64,000 nucleotides of DNA from Owenia fusiformis (taxonomy: Eukaryota; Annelida; Polychaeta; Sabellida; Oweniidae): the NCBI GenBank assembly GCA_903813345.2, contig CAIIXF020000008.1:38752867-38816866 (forward strand), in the 5' to 3' direction. Position numbers and translations under genes: made by a program. Each line of letters opens with the position of its first letter. The first letter of the stretch is position 1. Shown here piece after piece: positions 1 to 12,500 of this stretch. The notes under the pieces are model-generated. The model ran no database searches and had not been told where the DNA came from. It was given only the letters and a program-made list of their open reading frames with translations.

Positions 1-28
1 TGTTGTAGCATTAGTGGACACCAAGATA

Positions 29-115
29 TGATGGATTACAACAATTATGATGGATTACAACAATTATGATTGATTACAACAATAAGATTGATTACAACAC
101 AAAAATAGATTACAA
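29..115. repeat. Short tandem repeat
   Basis: About four copies of a roughly 20-base unit built on GATTACAACAATTATGAT, at the left edge of the window. The rest of 1-450 shows no gene. Confidence 0.7.
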
Positions 116-454
116 TTATGAGTTTTATTAAATCAATATAATTGATTCAAAAATATGACTGAAATGTATGAATAAGTGAGAGATAAATGAGAGTTACAAA
201 AGGAAACCTGGTTTCTTCAAATCACCCAAGGCCAGCGTTCAGAAGATGTTTTGTGAAAAATGCATCTTATAGAATACACCATACAATATGGAAAAGTTTA
301 GATTCCAAACATCTGGATTGAACATTGTGTATGAATAAACTAAAATATGAATGCATCTCAACCTATTTATATACTACAACATACTGTACTCCCAGTATTT
401 TTCGCATGCGATTTAGTTTCATGCTTTTCGCGATTGCGGTACGAAAAATTATCG

Positions 455-905
455 TTGAGAAAGGAGTGGTATTGATATGGAGAACTGAATTCAACAATGT
501 TTTTCTCCTAAACCAATCATTGAATCTGTAAAAAAACATGGTATTTTATGTAATGTTGACTGATTAACAACAATTTAATGTGAAAATTATTTAGAAATAT
601 TTTATATAACTGTTTTTGTTAACATTTTTTGTTTTTTTTTGTGCAATTGTTTTTGCTCCTTTCTACCAATTCTTGAGAATGATATAAAATATTTTTCCGA
701 ACCTTGTTGGTACAAAATAGCATATACAACATGTTTTTACTAATATTATGTTATACAAAGGAATTTTTGGTTGATTTAAAAAAGTATTCAAAAATTAAAA
801 CAACATCCCCCCAAAATAGATAAAAATCAAGATAAACCTTTTATTTCATTAAGAAGATACATTTTAAAATCAACCAAAATTTCCTTTGTACAATTACAAT
901 ATTGA
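455..905. repeat. Dispersed repeat, copy 1 of 2
   Basis: About 450 bases recur in the same orientation and with high similarity at 55470-55925, from AAAGGAGTGGTATTGATATG through the poly-T and poly-A stretches to AACCAAAATTT. No coding capacity is seen. It is probably a non-autonomous element or a LINE/SINE tail. Confidence 0.75.
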
Positions 906-1039
906 GAGACCTAAACATGTTATGTTTATGTCGTTTTGTTCCAATGAAGTTCGGAAAGATGTTTCATTTCACTCTGGAAACATGATACCAAGAACAAAAC
1001 AAGTGTTTGATGTGTTTTCTAAAACAATATAGATGAAGG

Positions 1040-1720
1040 TATATATTTATTTATTCTTCAAGTACATTCACACCCCTTGGGGTCAAGTACATGTACAAAC
1101 AAAAAATTATAACAATTATAAAGGAAGGAAAAAGAAGACAATTACATGTAAAAAAAAACTACTTAACTATTAGTATTACTATTAATGATGATGATGCATT
1201 GGTGAACTAGAGATATAGCTATTGGTACTGGATGTAAATATATATTTTACTACATTTATACAGTTTTGATCTTTACCAGACATCAAATAAATAAATAGAT
1301 TTTTTTGTACTGGCATTTTCATTTTAGACATTATACTTCTTTGTTCATTATATTTCGTACAGTGAAGGAGATAGTGTTCTTCATTTTTTATAATATTGCA
1401 TGTTTCGCATTTTCTCTCTTCCAGAGGTGTCGGTTTTGGTCTTGTGTAGCGACTGAGTTGAATTTGGAGATTATGTGCACTTATTCTAAGTTTAGTAAAC
1501 TCTCTGTTTATATATATATTTTTCAAATTATATTGTTATTTCAAAAAATGACCATTAAATTGACGATAAGAGAAACATGTGTTCAAAAAGTTCTCCATAT
1601 CGATACCGCTCCTTTGCAAAATAAATGCAGGGATTTGTTATTACTTGGGACTTCGATGCATTTTGTTTTGTGTAAAACACTGGCTATTAGATGATGATCA
1701 ATTAGACCAAAAATGTAATA
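1040..1720 (-). mobile_element. Non-LTR retrotransposon (LINE) 3' end remnant
   Basis: The minus-strand reading frame at 1182-1526 reads LRISAHNLQIQLSRYTRPK, then PLEERKCETCN, then EEHYLLHCTKYNEQR. This pattern (LxIxxH, RYxRPxTPLxxRxCxxC, E-HxLLxCxxYxxxR) is the C-terminal Cys/His region found after the reverse transcriptase in many animal LINE ORF2 proteins. Only this tail survives and the sequence upstream of it is broken by stops. The plus-strand frames over the same bases are shadows. Confidence 0.6.
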
Positions 1721-1984
1721 GAGGTTGGGGTGCAGTGTACCTTTCTCCAAGATCTAGGAATTATATATTTTATCCAAATATTACACTGGGTTGGATGTGA
1801 CTACTGTATAAATAAAAGAAAACTAATGGTTTACAAAACTTCAGGATTCAGAGAAAAATGAAATTTGAATTTGTGAAAACCGCGAAATTGTATTTTCTAA
1901 AATTTCGGGAAATTGTAACTCGCAAAATTAACCAGGAGTACAGTTTATATATTATATGTATATATAACGTTTAAAAAGTAGTTA

Positions 1985-2395
1985 CTCACCAGGAGGGATT
2001 TGATATGGGGAATATCACAAGGATGATATCAATATTTCCTGAGAGAACATAGTGACTGAGGGAATAGAGATATCATCCAAGGGATATTACCCATATTATC
2101 CCGACAAATAGGTGAATAACGACCTTATACCATGGTCAAGAGCAAATAATATTTTGAAAAATGAAATATTTTGGAAAAAATGAAAAATTTTGAAAAAAAT
2201 GTTTTTTTATGTGAAACTTTTGGGGAAAAAATGTAAAGATTTTTGAATTTACCCGGGTCCTGGGATGATATCAATATCATCCCTGATATCATCATCTAAA
2301 CCCAATATCATCCCTGATATCGTCCCTGTCCCAAATATGTGATTTTTATCACTTGCTATTATGTACCTAATATTGCTCTGACCATGGTATAAATA
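1985..2395. repeat. GATATC-word cluster
   Basis: The short word GATATCATCC and its complement GGATGATATC occur repeatedly in both orientations without a fixed period. Part of the cluster (about 2123-2391) is bounded by inverted copies of TATACCATGGTCA-GAGCAA. The organisation resembles the other word-composed elements at 5746, 36429 and 53194. Confidence 0.5.
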
Positions 2396-2454
2396 TAATA
2401 CATCTAAATAGACCAAAATGAATATACTAGCCTACAGTACAATATGAATGTACA

Positions 2455-3442
2455 TATATAGGGTGTCTCAAAAAAATGTACCCAAAAGTATATCAACACC
2501 ATAGACAAACCAATCAATATTTTCAGACATTTTTTGCATGGTCTTGTAGATAAAAGATGAACGTTTTTTCCCCTATACACAGTTTTCAATTCAGTTTTGC
2601 CCTTTTGATACTTTAACCCGTTACCTTTTACACCACATATTCAATGTAACCTCATATTTCGATGACAGTCTGCATCCTTACTACTACATTGTTCATCACA
2701 TTTGATATATCTGGTGGAATGTTTTGATTTCTGTTCGGATGCTGGTCTTAAGTTGTTCTAGGTCTCTTAGCTTGGGTTTAGCATAAAAATGGTCCTTCAA
2801 ATAGCCTCAGAGAAAAAAGTATGGGCCGTCAAATATGGTGAATAGGGGGGCCCTCACGATGTCTTATAGCCCCCTTATACAGAGAGGTCAGAGGTTCAAG
2901 AAACTGCATTGCTTGGGATTCTAATGTAGCTTTTGTTTGTGTATCAATTTGAGACCACGTGTTTTCATTTGGCTATCATTTGGTCTCCAGGCTAGCCTGC
3001 CTAACTCTGGAAGGTAACTCCTGAATCATTTGCCGATAATTGACCTGATTATCTGTGTTTGTTCTGCCGTCGTCATCCTCAAACATCTTTCTCTGTGGCT
3101 ATTTGAAGGAGTGTTTTAATGCTCATTCCAAGCAAAAAGACCAAGAACAATTTAAAAGCAACATCCAAAGAGAAATCCAAAACATTCTACCAGAATGTGA
3201 TGAACAATGTAGTAGTAAGGATACAGGCTGTCATCGAAATATGAGTTTACATCGATTATGTGGTGTCAAAGGTAAAGGGTTAAAGCATCAAAAAGACAAG
3301 ACTGAAATAAAAATAGTGTATTGGGGAGAAAACTTTCATGTTTTAGCTACATGACCACGCAAAAAATGTCTGAAAATATTGATTGGTTTATCTGTGCTCT
3401 TGATATACTTTTGGGTACATTTTTTTGAGACGCCCTGTATAC
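2455..3442. mobile_element. Foldback element with mariner-type transposase ends
   Basis: The left end GGGTGTCTCAAAAAAATGTA and the right end TTTTTTTGAGACGCCCTG are inverted repeats, and the inverted similarity extends inward roughly 390 bases on each side. Both arms encode the same fragment, read outward: a segment like FLCGYLKECFN followed by FKSNIQREIQNI. That resembles the C-terminal part (FLWGYLK) of Tc1/mariner-superfamily transposases. The element looks like two copies of one transposon 3' end head to head around about 200 bases of unrelated centre. Both arms carry stops or frameshifts, so no active transposase is present. Confidence 0.6.
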
Positions 3443-3684
3443 ATATACATATGTATGAATTTAAACATATAATTGTATGTTGTGTCCTTTATTACCACAA
3501 ATAAATATTGTGAGTACATTTACAATTTTACCTTAATTATTTACCTGACAGCGAGATCAATAGTGCAAGAAAACTGGCAAATAATTCATTCATGGAATGA
3601 AGCATGAAACTTTCCTTATATCATCAGAGTATCATTCCTTTTGATTTAAGAGTTAAGACCCAGCTTAACAAATGGATATCATCA

Positions 3685-4365
3685 GGTCCGGTGATTGGAA
3701 GAAATGAACGGAGGGGAGTAGCTGATTTTTGCTAGAAAATTCAACAAATCTAGAAGATTTATTTTTTCAAGAGAAATTTTACAACTGAATCGCTAAACGA
3801 ATAGGTGCAGTACATAGGGAAATGTGTCAGGTCTTCTAGGATTATTTTTGAACTGATGGACTTAAGACAAAAGATCTATTAAAAAAGGCGCAGCGTCGAC
3901 AACGTGCAAATGCCAATGTTTTTGCTATAAATCAAGGAACAGGGGTCTACATGACCTGTAATAAATACTTGTAAGTGAAGTTACCACAAAACTATTGTCA
4001 TAGCTGGTTTTGTTAAACATGTTACCCTACATAATTTAAAAATAATCGAAAATTATTAAAATTGAATGGAGGGGGGAGTGAATGGAGGGGGAGTAATGTA
4101 TCTATAAGACATATGATACTTGGCTTTATTTTCATTTCTTTATTTTAACTCCATATGTCACTATTTTTCAATTTTCAGAGTTGTAACATCAAGTTGTTAC
4201 TCAATTTTTCAAATATACAAATTCGCAGAAATTTCTTCCATCTTAATGACATATTACTCCCCCTCTGTTCACTCCCCTCTCTGTTCAATTTTAATTATTT
4301 TCCATTATTTTTTATCTAACGTTTGGAAACTTATTACTCCCCCCTCCATTCATTTCTTGTGATCA
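3685..4365. repeat. Inverted-repeat (foldback) region, GGAGGGGGAGTAA words
   Basis: GAAATGAACGGAGGGGAGTA near 3705 is inverted as TACTCCCCCCTCCATTCATTTC near 4335. A second nested inverted pair lies at about 4060-4100 and 4250-4305. No coding frame is supported. Confidence 0.5.
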
Positions 4366-4529
4366 CGGGGCGTGATCATAATATGCCTGTGCTATCCAAT
4401 GATTAGCATGAAAATTCCCAAAATACACTATGACCTGAATCGATTGCAAACTAAATAATTTAACAATATGATACAAATGGTATATCTCATCAAATCTGCA
4501 AATATGAAGTTTGAGCCAAATCTGACCTT

Positions 4530-4930
4530 CTTATTATCCCACTGAACAAAGTTCGATGGGGATATAGAAAAGCTGTTTATCCGTTTGTCCGTCCGTTAGT
4601 GTGTCCAGGCAATAACTCAAATACCGATTGACGTATTTCATTCAAATTTTATAGGCTTATGACTTATGGGTGTAGGACCTCCGCTCAAGAAGGAATTTTC
4701 AATATGCCCAATTCAAAATGGCGGCCATTTTTCGGAAAAAATATAATCTTTGATAACTCAAATACTTGTGGATGGATTTGATTCAAATTTTATATGCCGT
4801 TGCCTGGGTACAAAGGAGCCTGCACAGGAAGACATTTTCAAGATGGCCACCATATTTCAAAATTGCGGCCACTTTTCGTAAAAAAACATTATCTTTGATA
4901 ACTCAAATACCATTGAATGGATTTGGTTCA
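4530..4930. repeat. Dispersed AAATGGCGGCC-type repeat
   Basis: This family joins phrases such as TTTGATAACTCAAATACC, GGATTTGGTTCAAATTTTATA and TTTCAAAATGGCGGCCATTTTTCG. Other copies lie at 7946-8600, 14590-14760, 16262-16512 (inverted), 43838-44330 and in fragments elsewhere. It is non-coding. Confidence 0.7.
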
Positions 4931-5745
4931 AAGGATGAGTCTGGGAATGAGTCTGGGTATCGACTTAGAAAATATTGAAAATTGTAATGTCTCAAAAACC
5001 AACTCAATCACACATATTATTAAACTTCAATATCTTATCCTTCTTCTGAGGTTACAAAAAATTCAATTTGTATCACAATTGATGAAGAATATTGGCATCA
5101 AAGACAGTGCATATCACTTCGTCAGAATTGAAAAAAAATCAATGGCAAATATTGAATGAATTATTTAAACAAAAAGTTTTAAACATATCCTCCAAAACAT
5201 TGCTTACTTTCTTTGTATAGACATTGAATGGTATTTCTGGATAAGTGAATTGGTGTTTATCTGGGTAATCAAGGGATTATAGTCACTCAAAGTTACTGAG
5301 CATCCAGTTTTGAGACTTCAATTGTGTTGGTGAAGTTACACATATTTCAGTCAAATTCATGCTGAACACAACATTTTGGTTTCAATTTTATAATCCCTAT
5401 ACGTGACCCTGATGATGAAGAGTCATAATCAATCAAAAAACCTAAACCGGAAAACTGTGCTCATTGTGAAAACTAAAAGTGAAGCAACTTTTTCTGATAT
5501 TTCTTACATCAAATGGCAGCCAACTTGTTTTTCCCCCTTCAAATTAAACTGGTGGAAATTCAAAAATTTGAAAAAAATTTTAATCCTTAAACATATTTCA
5601 AAAATATGATTTTCTTTTTAATTCTTCATGGGTCTTAAGTTATTTCTTCTTTGTATGTCATACATGTTGCCATTGGTGTTTTTCTATGATAATGACTTTT
5701 TTTGTTTTGTTAGGCTACTTATTATGACTCTCAGCAGGGGGCTAA
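4931..5745. repeat. Dispersed repeat R2, left part of interrupted copy
   Basis: This matches 58154-58935 in the same orientation over roughly 780 bases (from GGATGAGTCTGGGAATGAGT to TCTCAGCAGGGGGCTAATT). The remainder of the repeat resumes at 7824 after a 2.1-kb insertion. The ORFs inside are short and not conserved in reading frame. Confidence 0.8.
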
Positions 5746-7823
5746 TTTCCATGTTGAAATGGACCATGGCCATAGCATGGTATACCATGGTATGACCATT
5801 GTATACCATGGTATATGGCCATGAAATGCAATGAAATACCATGGTAATACCATGGCCGATCATGATCGTTAAATGGCACCATTGCATTTCATTGTTTACA
5901 GTGCGTTTTTAACATGGAGTTTTCCATTGAAAAAATACTGCCGTTTCGCAGTATTTCATGGTCAGAAACCATCAAATGCAATGATATCATGGTCAAGTTC
6001 TCGGCCATGATATCATTGCATTTGATGGTTTCTTGACCATGATATCATTGCATTTGATGGTTTCTGACCATGAAATACTGTGAAACGGCAGTATTTTTTC
6101 AATGGGAAACTCCATGTTAAAAAAGCGCTCCTGACCATGAAATGCAATGGTGCCATTTAACGATCATGATATACCATGGTATACCATGGTCAATTAACAT
6201 GTAATTTTGTATCTAAAAAATACCACCGTTTCACAGTATTTCATGGCCAAATACCATCAAATGCAGTGATATCATGGTCTAGACATTTAACCATGATATG
6301 CAATGGAGCCATTTAATTATCACGATCTACCATGGTATACTGTAGAAACTATACTTAAAAGTTTCCATTTAAAAATACTGCTATTTTGCAGTATTTCATG
6401 GTTGCAAACCATCAAATGCAATGAAGTACAGTCAAGATGTTTCATCGAAGACTGGAGGTTTGACTTACAAAATATTAAGTTGATCTCCTATTTAACCGAC
6501 AACAGTCAAATAAAAGTAAAGCATATTTGTTTAACAAAAAAATTTGTTTATAGGGTTATTAACTTAATTATTCATAATAGAAATTAATTTATTAAATAAA
6601 GGAACAAAAGTATATAAAGTTGTGATTTTGATGAATATCAGAATCACTAATTATAATAATTTGGTTTTCTGATTAACATTTATTAATAAAGATATTTCAT
6701 GTAAAAAATACTTTTTGAACATGGTCTTTCATTGTATTTCACTGCATTGCAAGAAAGACCATTGCATTTCATTGCATATCATGATCAATCATTGTATTTC
6801 ATTGCATTTCATGGTTAAACGTGGTATTTCATTGCATTTCATGATCCATTTCAACTCTGACCAATTTTAGACTTGAGACTCTTCTAGAGTTCTTTTTAGC
6901 AATGAAATACCATGGTATAACCATGGTATTTGATGGTCAGGTTTGACAATGAAATGCTATGAAATACAATCAACCACGAAATGCAATGATATGCCATGAT
7001 AAATGATAGTTATGATTATGGCAATGAAATACCATGGTATGACCATAGTATTTGATGGTCAGGTTTGACAATAAAATGCCATGAAATACCACCAACCATG
7101 AAATGCAATGATAAAACCATGATAAATGAGAGTTATGATTTTGGCAATGAAATGACATGGTATGACCATGGTAATTGATTGTCACATGGTACAATGAAAT
7201 GCCATGAAATGTCATCAACCATGATATAAAATGGTAATACCATGGTAAGGGATGGTCAGGTACATAACAATAAAATATCATGGTATGACCATGACATTTG
7301 ATTGTCAAATTGTACAATGAAATACCACCAACCATGATATACAATGGTAATACCATGGTAAATGATGGTCAGGAACATGGCAATGAAATACCATGGTATG
7401 ACCATGGTATTTGATTGTCACATCTTATAATGAAATGCCATCAACCATGATATACCATGGTAAATTATGGTCAGGAACATGGCATTGAAATACCATGGTA
7501 TTTGATTGTCACATCTTACAATGAAATGCCATGAAATGCAATCAACCATGATATACCATGGTAATACCATGGTAAATGATGGTCAGGAACATAGCAATGA
7601 AATACCATGATAATACCATGGTATTTGATGGCTAACTTTGGACATGAAATACCATGAAACATGGTATAACATGATATACCATGGTATACCATGGTCAAAA
7701 ATTGACCAAAAAAACATCATTGCCACCATGGTCAGAGTTGATGGTAATTTCATTGCCGATCATGATAGACCATGGTAAACCATGGTATACAATGGTATCA
7801 TGGTTTACGTTTAAACATGGTAT
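5746..7823. mobile_element. Insertion made of CCATGG/ATGCAAT palindromic words
   Basis: About 2.1 kb are absent from the other copy of repeat R2 at 58935, where the two flanks are joined. The interior consists almost wholly of short words such as TACCATGGTA, CATGAAATGCAATG and TTGATGGTCA in both orientations. It includes a hairpin with arms of about 85 bases at 5910-6120. The ends are weakly inverted (TCCATGTTGAAATG at left; ACGTTTAAACATGGT at right). No protein is encoded; the minus-strand frames rich in HGISL are word translations. I infer a non-autonomous transposable element. The target duplication is not clear. Confidence 0.6.
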
Positions 7824-7945
7824 GCATCAAAACTCACGAAAAAGTAAATATACTTATCAAATATAACTAGGACAGTAATAAAAACCATATTCCACATACA
7901 TTTGACTGAGGGACCAAAAGGGCATATATCCAGACGAATCCTTTT
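7824..7945. repeat. Dispersed repeat R2, right part
   Basis: This matches 58938-59062, from ATGCATCAAAACTC to GGGCATATATCC, and completes the R2 copy that begins at 4931. Confidence 0.75.
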
Positions 7946-8600
7946 ACATGCTGATGCCTATGGACATAGGAGTTCTGCTTGAGAAGGGATTTTCAAGATT
8001 GGAGCTAAAATTTCAAAATGGAAACCATTTTTCATAAAAGAACACCTTTGATAACTCAAATACCAGTTGATGGATTTGGTTCAAATTCTATATGCTGATG
8101 CCTAGAGACAAAGAAGTTCTACTCAAGAAGACATTTTTAAGATGGCCACTGAATTTCAAAATGGCCGCCATTTTTCGTAAAAAAAATTTCAAAGGTGTCA
8201 GCTGAATTTCAAAATGGCTGCCATTTTTTTATAAAAAAGGTAATCTTTGATAACTTAAATACCATTAGACGGATTTACTTAAAATTTTATACACTGATGC
8301 CTAGAGACAAAAGGAGCTCTGCTCGAGAAGAAATTTTCAAGGTGGCTGCTATTTATCGAAATCTCCGCCATTTTTTATTAAACATGTAATCCTTGATAAC
8401 TCAAGTACCAGTTGACAGATTTGGATTATATTGTATATGCTAATGCCTTGGGACATAGGAGCTTTTTAGGAGCTAAAGAAGAAATCTAAAGATAACAGCT
8501 GAATTTCAAAATGGCAACCATGTTTCATAAAAACATAATCTTTGATAATTCAAATACCAGTGGATGGATTTGGCTCAAACTCTATATGGACGCTATTTAT
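7946..8600. repeat. Dispersed AAATGGCGGCC-type repeat, several units
   Basis: Four to five imperfect units of about 150 bases, each with GATAACTCAAATACCAGTTGATGG-like and CAAAATGGCCGCCATTTTTC-like phrases. They match the 4530 and 43838 copies. 8600-9150 shows no gene or clear repeat. Confidence 0.65.
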
Positions 8601-9154
8601 CAAAACATGTTTTGTTGGGTGGGATTTGCTACTCCATGGAGTTGCTGTTTTTCTAGTTGAATCTTTCATCCATACAATGCTGGATACTGGTAAACAAGGT
8701 ATTAGTGTACATATAAATGTAATGATACAAGCAGTATATATTCATTTTGAAAAATCAAATGAATTATTTTTTTCTCATGAGGAGATCCCAATGGAGAGTG
8801 CATAAGGTCCTTTCTGAGATTTCAGGGAGTACGGAAATATTGTTTCATAACATAAGGGATATATTTGACTGCTTTTGTTCTGATTTTTACAGCATGTGTT
8901 GATAGTACAGAGATGAAATATATAATCTTCAAATGATCTTCAAATGTAACTTGACAATTTAATTCATTTAAAACTAGAATATAGTTTTCAATTTACATGA
9001 TTTAGTACGTAATGGAACCATTTCTAGTCATTCCAGAAATTTCTGCTTTCTAAGACATAAACTCTTTTTGGGTCATACGGGTATTTGGTATTACAACTGA
9101 AAAATAAGACCCTTCTAACATCTGAATCCTGAGATATTAAAATTTTTGTTTTAT

Positions 9155-9215
9155 ATATAGTAAAACCTGTATATCTGAACACCTGGCTTATCCGAACATG
9201 ATATACGGCTAAATG
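9155..9215. mobile_element. Pogo/Tigger-like terminal repeat fragment
   Basis: AGTAAAACCTGTATATC followed by TGAACACCTGG and TTATCCGAAC resembles the terminal and subterminal repeats of pogo-family DNA transposons. No partner end was found nearby. Confidence 0.35.
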
Positions 9216-9382
9216 TAATAGTAAAATGATTGCCGACTTGTTACACTGCTAAATGTTATAGTAAAATGAGTTCCAACCTGTGATATAGTTAACATTAAAT
9301 TTGAAAGCTTATGGTAATTTGGGAATCATGAGATTTCAATGTGTCATGACATTTCAATGTGTCATGATGGACACATGTTGTG

Positions 9383-9515
9383 TTAGCTGCCACTTGCTTT
9401 ATTCAGTTCAATAGCCTCAAGTTTATGAGTGAGAATTCCAGTGAGAGATTTAGGCAAATTTTCCCAGTCCTTCTTCAACTGCTTCCTATTGGTAAATGCA
9501 CATTCAAGACACATC
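9383..9515 (-). CDS. KLHDC2: KLHDC2-like exon 9 (last)
   Basis: The exon follows the acceptor TCTATTTTCAG and encodes residues 351-393, starting MCLECAFTNRKQ and ending NKASGS-stop. It completes the BC-box begun in exon 8. No convincing polyadenylation signal was identified downstream. Confidence 0.88.
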
Positions 9516-12500
9516 CTGAAAATAGAATTCATATTCTTCAATCCATAATGGACAAAACAGAGAATCTGAAGTAGGCTATAATCAAACTCATGTACATTCT
9601 AAGTAGCCTATGGGCAAAACAGAGAATATGAAATAGGCTATAATCAAACTCATATACATTCTAAGTAGTCTATGGGCAAAACAGAGAATCTGAATAAGGC
9701 TATTATCAAACTCATATACATTCTTTAAAGTAGTCTATGGGCAAAACAGAGAATATGAAATAGGCTAATAATCAAACTCATGTACATTCTAAGTAGTCTA
9801 TGGGCAAAACAGAGAATATGAAGTAGACTATTATCAAACTCATATACATTCTAAGTAGTCTATGGGCAAAACAGAGAATATGAAATAGGCTAATAATCAA
9901 ACTCATATACATTCTAAGTAGTCTATGGGCAAAACAGAGAATATGAAATAGACTATAATCAAACTCATATACATTCTAAGTAGTCTATGGGAAAAACAGA
10001 GAATAGGAAATAGGCAATAATCAAACTCATATACATTCTAAGTAGTCTATGGGCAAAACAGAGAATATGAAATAGGCTATAATCAAACTCATGTACATTC
10101 TAAGTAGTCTATGGGCAAAACAGAGAATATGAAATAGGCTATAATCAAACTCATATACATTCTAAGTAGTCTATGGGCAAAACAGAGAATATGAAATAGG
10201 CTATAATCAAACTCATATACATTCTAAGTAGTCTATGGGCAAAACAGAGAATATGAAATAGACTATAATCAAACTCATATACATTCTAAGTAGTCTATGG
10301 GCAAAACAGAGAATATGAAATATGCATAAACAAACTCATGTACATTCTAAGTAGTCGACGGGCAAAACAGAGAATCTGAAGTAGGCTATAATCAAACTCA
10401 TATACATTCTAAGTAGTCTACGGGCAAAACAGAGAATATGAAATAGGCTATAATCAAACTCATATACATTCTAAGTAGTCTACGGGAAAAACAGAGAATA
10501 TGAAATAGGCTATAATCAAACTCATGTACATTCTAAGTAGTCTATGGGCAAAACAGAGAATATGAAACAGCGCGGCTATAATCAAACTCATAGACATTCT
10601 TAGTAGTCTATGGGCAAAACAGAGAATATGAAATAGGCTATAATCAAACTCATATACATTCTAAGTAGTCTATGGGCAAAACAGAGAATATGAAATAGGC
10701 TATAATCAAACTCATGTACATTCTTAGTAGTCTATGGGCAAAACAGAGAATCTGAAATAGACTATAATCAAACTCATAGACATTCTTAGTAGTCTATGGG
10801 CAAAACAGAGAATCTGAAATAGACTATAATCAAACTCATAGACATTCTTAGTAGTCTATGGGCAAAACAGAGAATATGAAATAGGCTATAATCAAACTCA
10901 TATACATTCTAAGTAGTCTACGGGCAAAACAGAGAATCTGAAGTAGGCTATAATCAAACTCATATACATTCTAAGTAGTCTATGGGCAAAACAGAGAATC
11001 TGAAGTAGGCTATAATCAAACTCATATACATTCTAAGTAGTCTACGGGCAAAACAGAGAATCTGAAGTAGGCTATAATCAAACTCATATACATTCTAAGT
11101 AGTCTATGGGCAAAACAGAGAATCTGAAGTAGGCTATAATCAAACTCATATACATTCTAAGTAGTCTACGGGCAAAACAGAGAATCTGAAGTAGGCTATA
11201 ATCAAACTCATATACATTCTAAGTAGTCTATGGGCAAAACAGAGAATCTGAAATAGACTATAATCAAACTCATAGACATTCTTAGTAGTCTATGGGCAAA
11301 ACAGAGAATCTGGAGTAGGCTATAATCAAACTCATGTACATTCTAAGTAGTCTACGGGCAAAACAGAGAATCTGAAGTAGGCTATAATCAAACTCATATA
11401 CATTCTAAGTAGTCTATGGGCAAAACAGAGAATCTGAAGTAGGCTATAATCAAACTCATATACATTCTAAGTAGTCTATGGGCAAAACAGAGAATATGAA
11501 ATAGGCTATAATCAAACTCATATACATTCTAAGTAGTCTATGGGCAAAACAGAGAATATGAAATAGACTATAATCAAACTCATAGACATTCTTAGTTAAG
11601 TCTATGGGCAAAACAGAGAATCTGAAGTAGGCTATAATCAAACTCATATACATTCTAAGTAGTCTATGGGCAAAACAGAGAATCTGAAATAGACTATAAT
11701 CAAACTCATAGACATTCTTAGTAGTCTATGATGGGCAAAATAGAGAATCTGAAGTAGGCTATAATCAAACTCATATACATTCTAAGTAGTCTATGATGGG
11801 CAAAACAGAGAATATGAAATAGGCTAATAATCAAACTCATATACATTCTAAGTAGTCTATGGGCAAAACAGAGAATCTGAAATAGGCTATAATCAAACTC
11901 ATAGACATTCTTAGTAGTCTATGATGGGCAAAATAGAGAATCTGAAGTAGGCTATAATCAAACTCATATACATTCTAAGTAGTCTATGGGCAAAACAGAG
12001 AATCTGGAGTAGGCTATAATCAAACTCATATACATTCTAAGATGCCTATGGGCAAAACAGAGAATCTGAAGTAGGCTATAATCAAACTCATAGACATTCT
12101 TAGTAGTCTATGATGGGCAAAATAGAGAATCTGAAGTAGGCTATAATCAAACTCATATACATTCTAAGTAGTCTATGATGGGCAAAACAGAGAATATGAA
12201 ATAGGCTAATAATCAAACTCATATACATTCTAAGTAGTCTATGGGCAAAACAGAGAATCTGAAATAGGCTATAATCAAACTCATAGACATTCTTAGTAGT
12301 CTATGATGGGCAAAATAGAGAATCTGAAGTAGGCTATAATCAAACTCATATACATTCTAAGTAGTCTATGGGCAAAACAGAGAATCTGGAGTAGGCTATA
12401 ATCAAACTCATATACATTCTAAGATGCCTATGGGCAAAACAGAGAATCTGAAGTAGGCTATAATCAAACTCATATACATTCTAAGTAGTCTATGGGCAAA

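Noticed and set aside
1305-1694. 129-aa plus-strand frame
   Set aside because: It is antisense to the LINE C-terminal remnant, whose minus-strand frame carries the recognisable Cys/His pattern.
6970-7698. Minus-strand frames rich in HGISL and HTMVFHC
   Set aside because: They are translations of CCATGG/ATGAAATACCA words, with no codon or similarity evidence for a protein.
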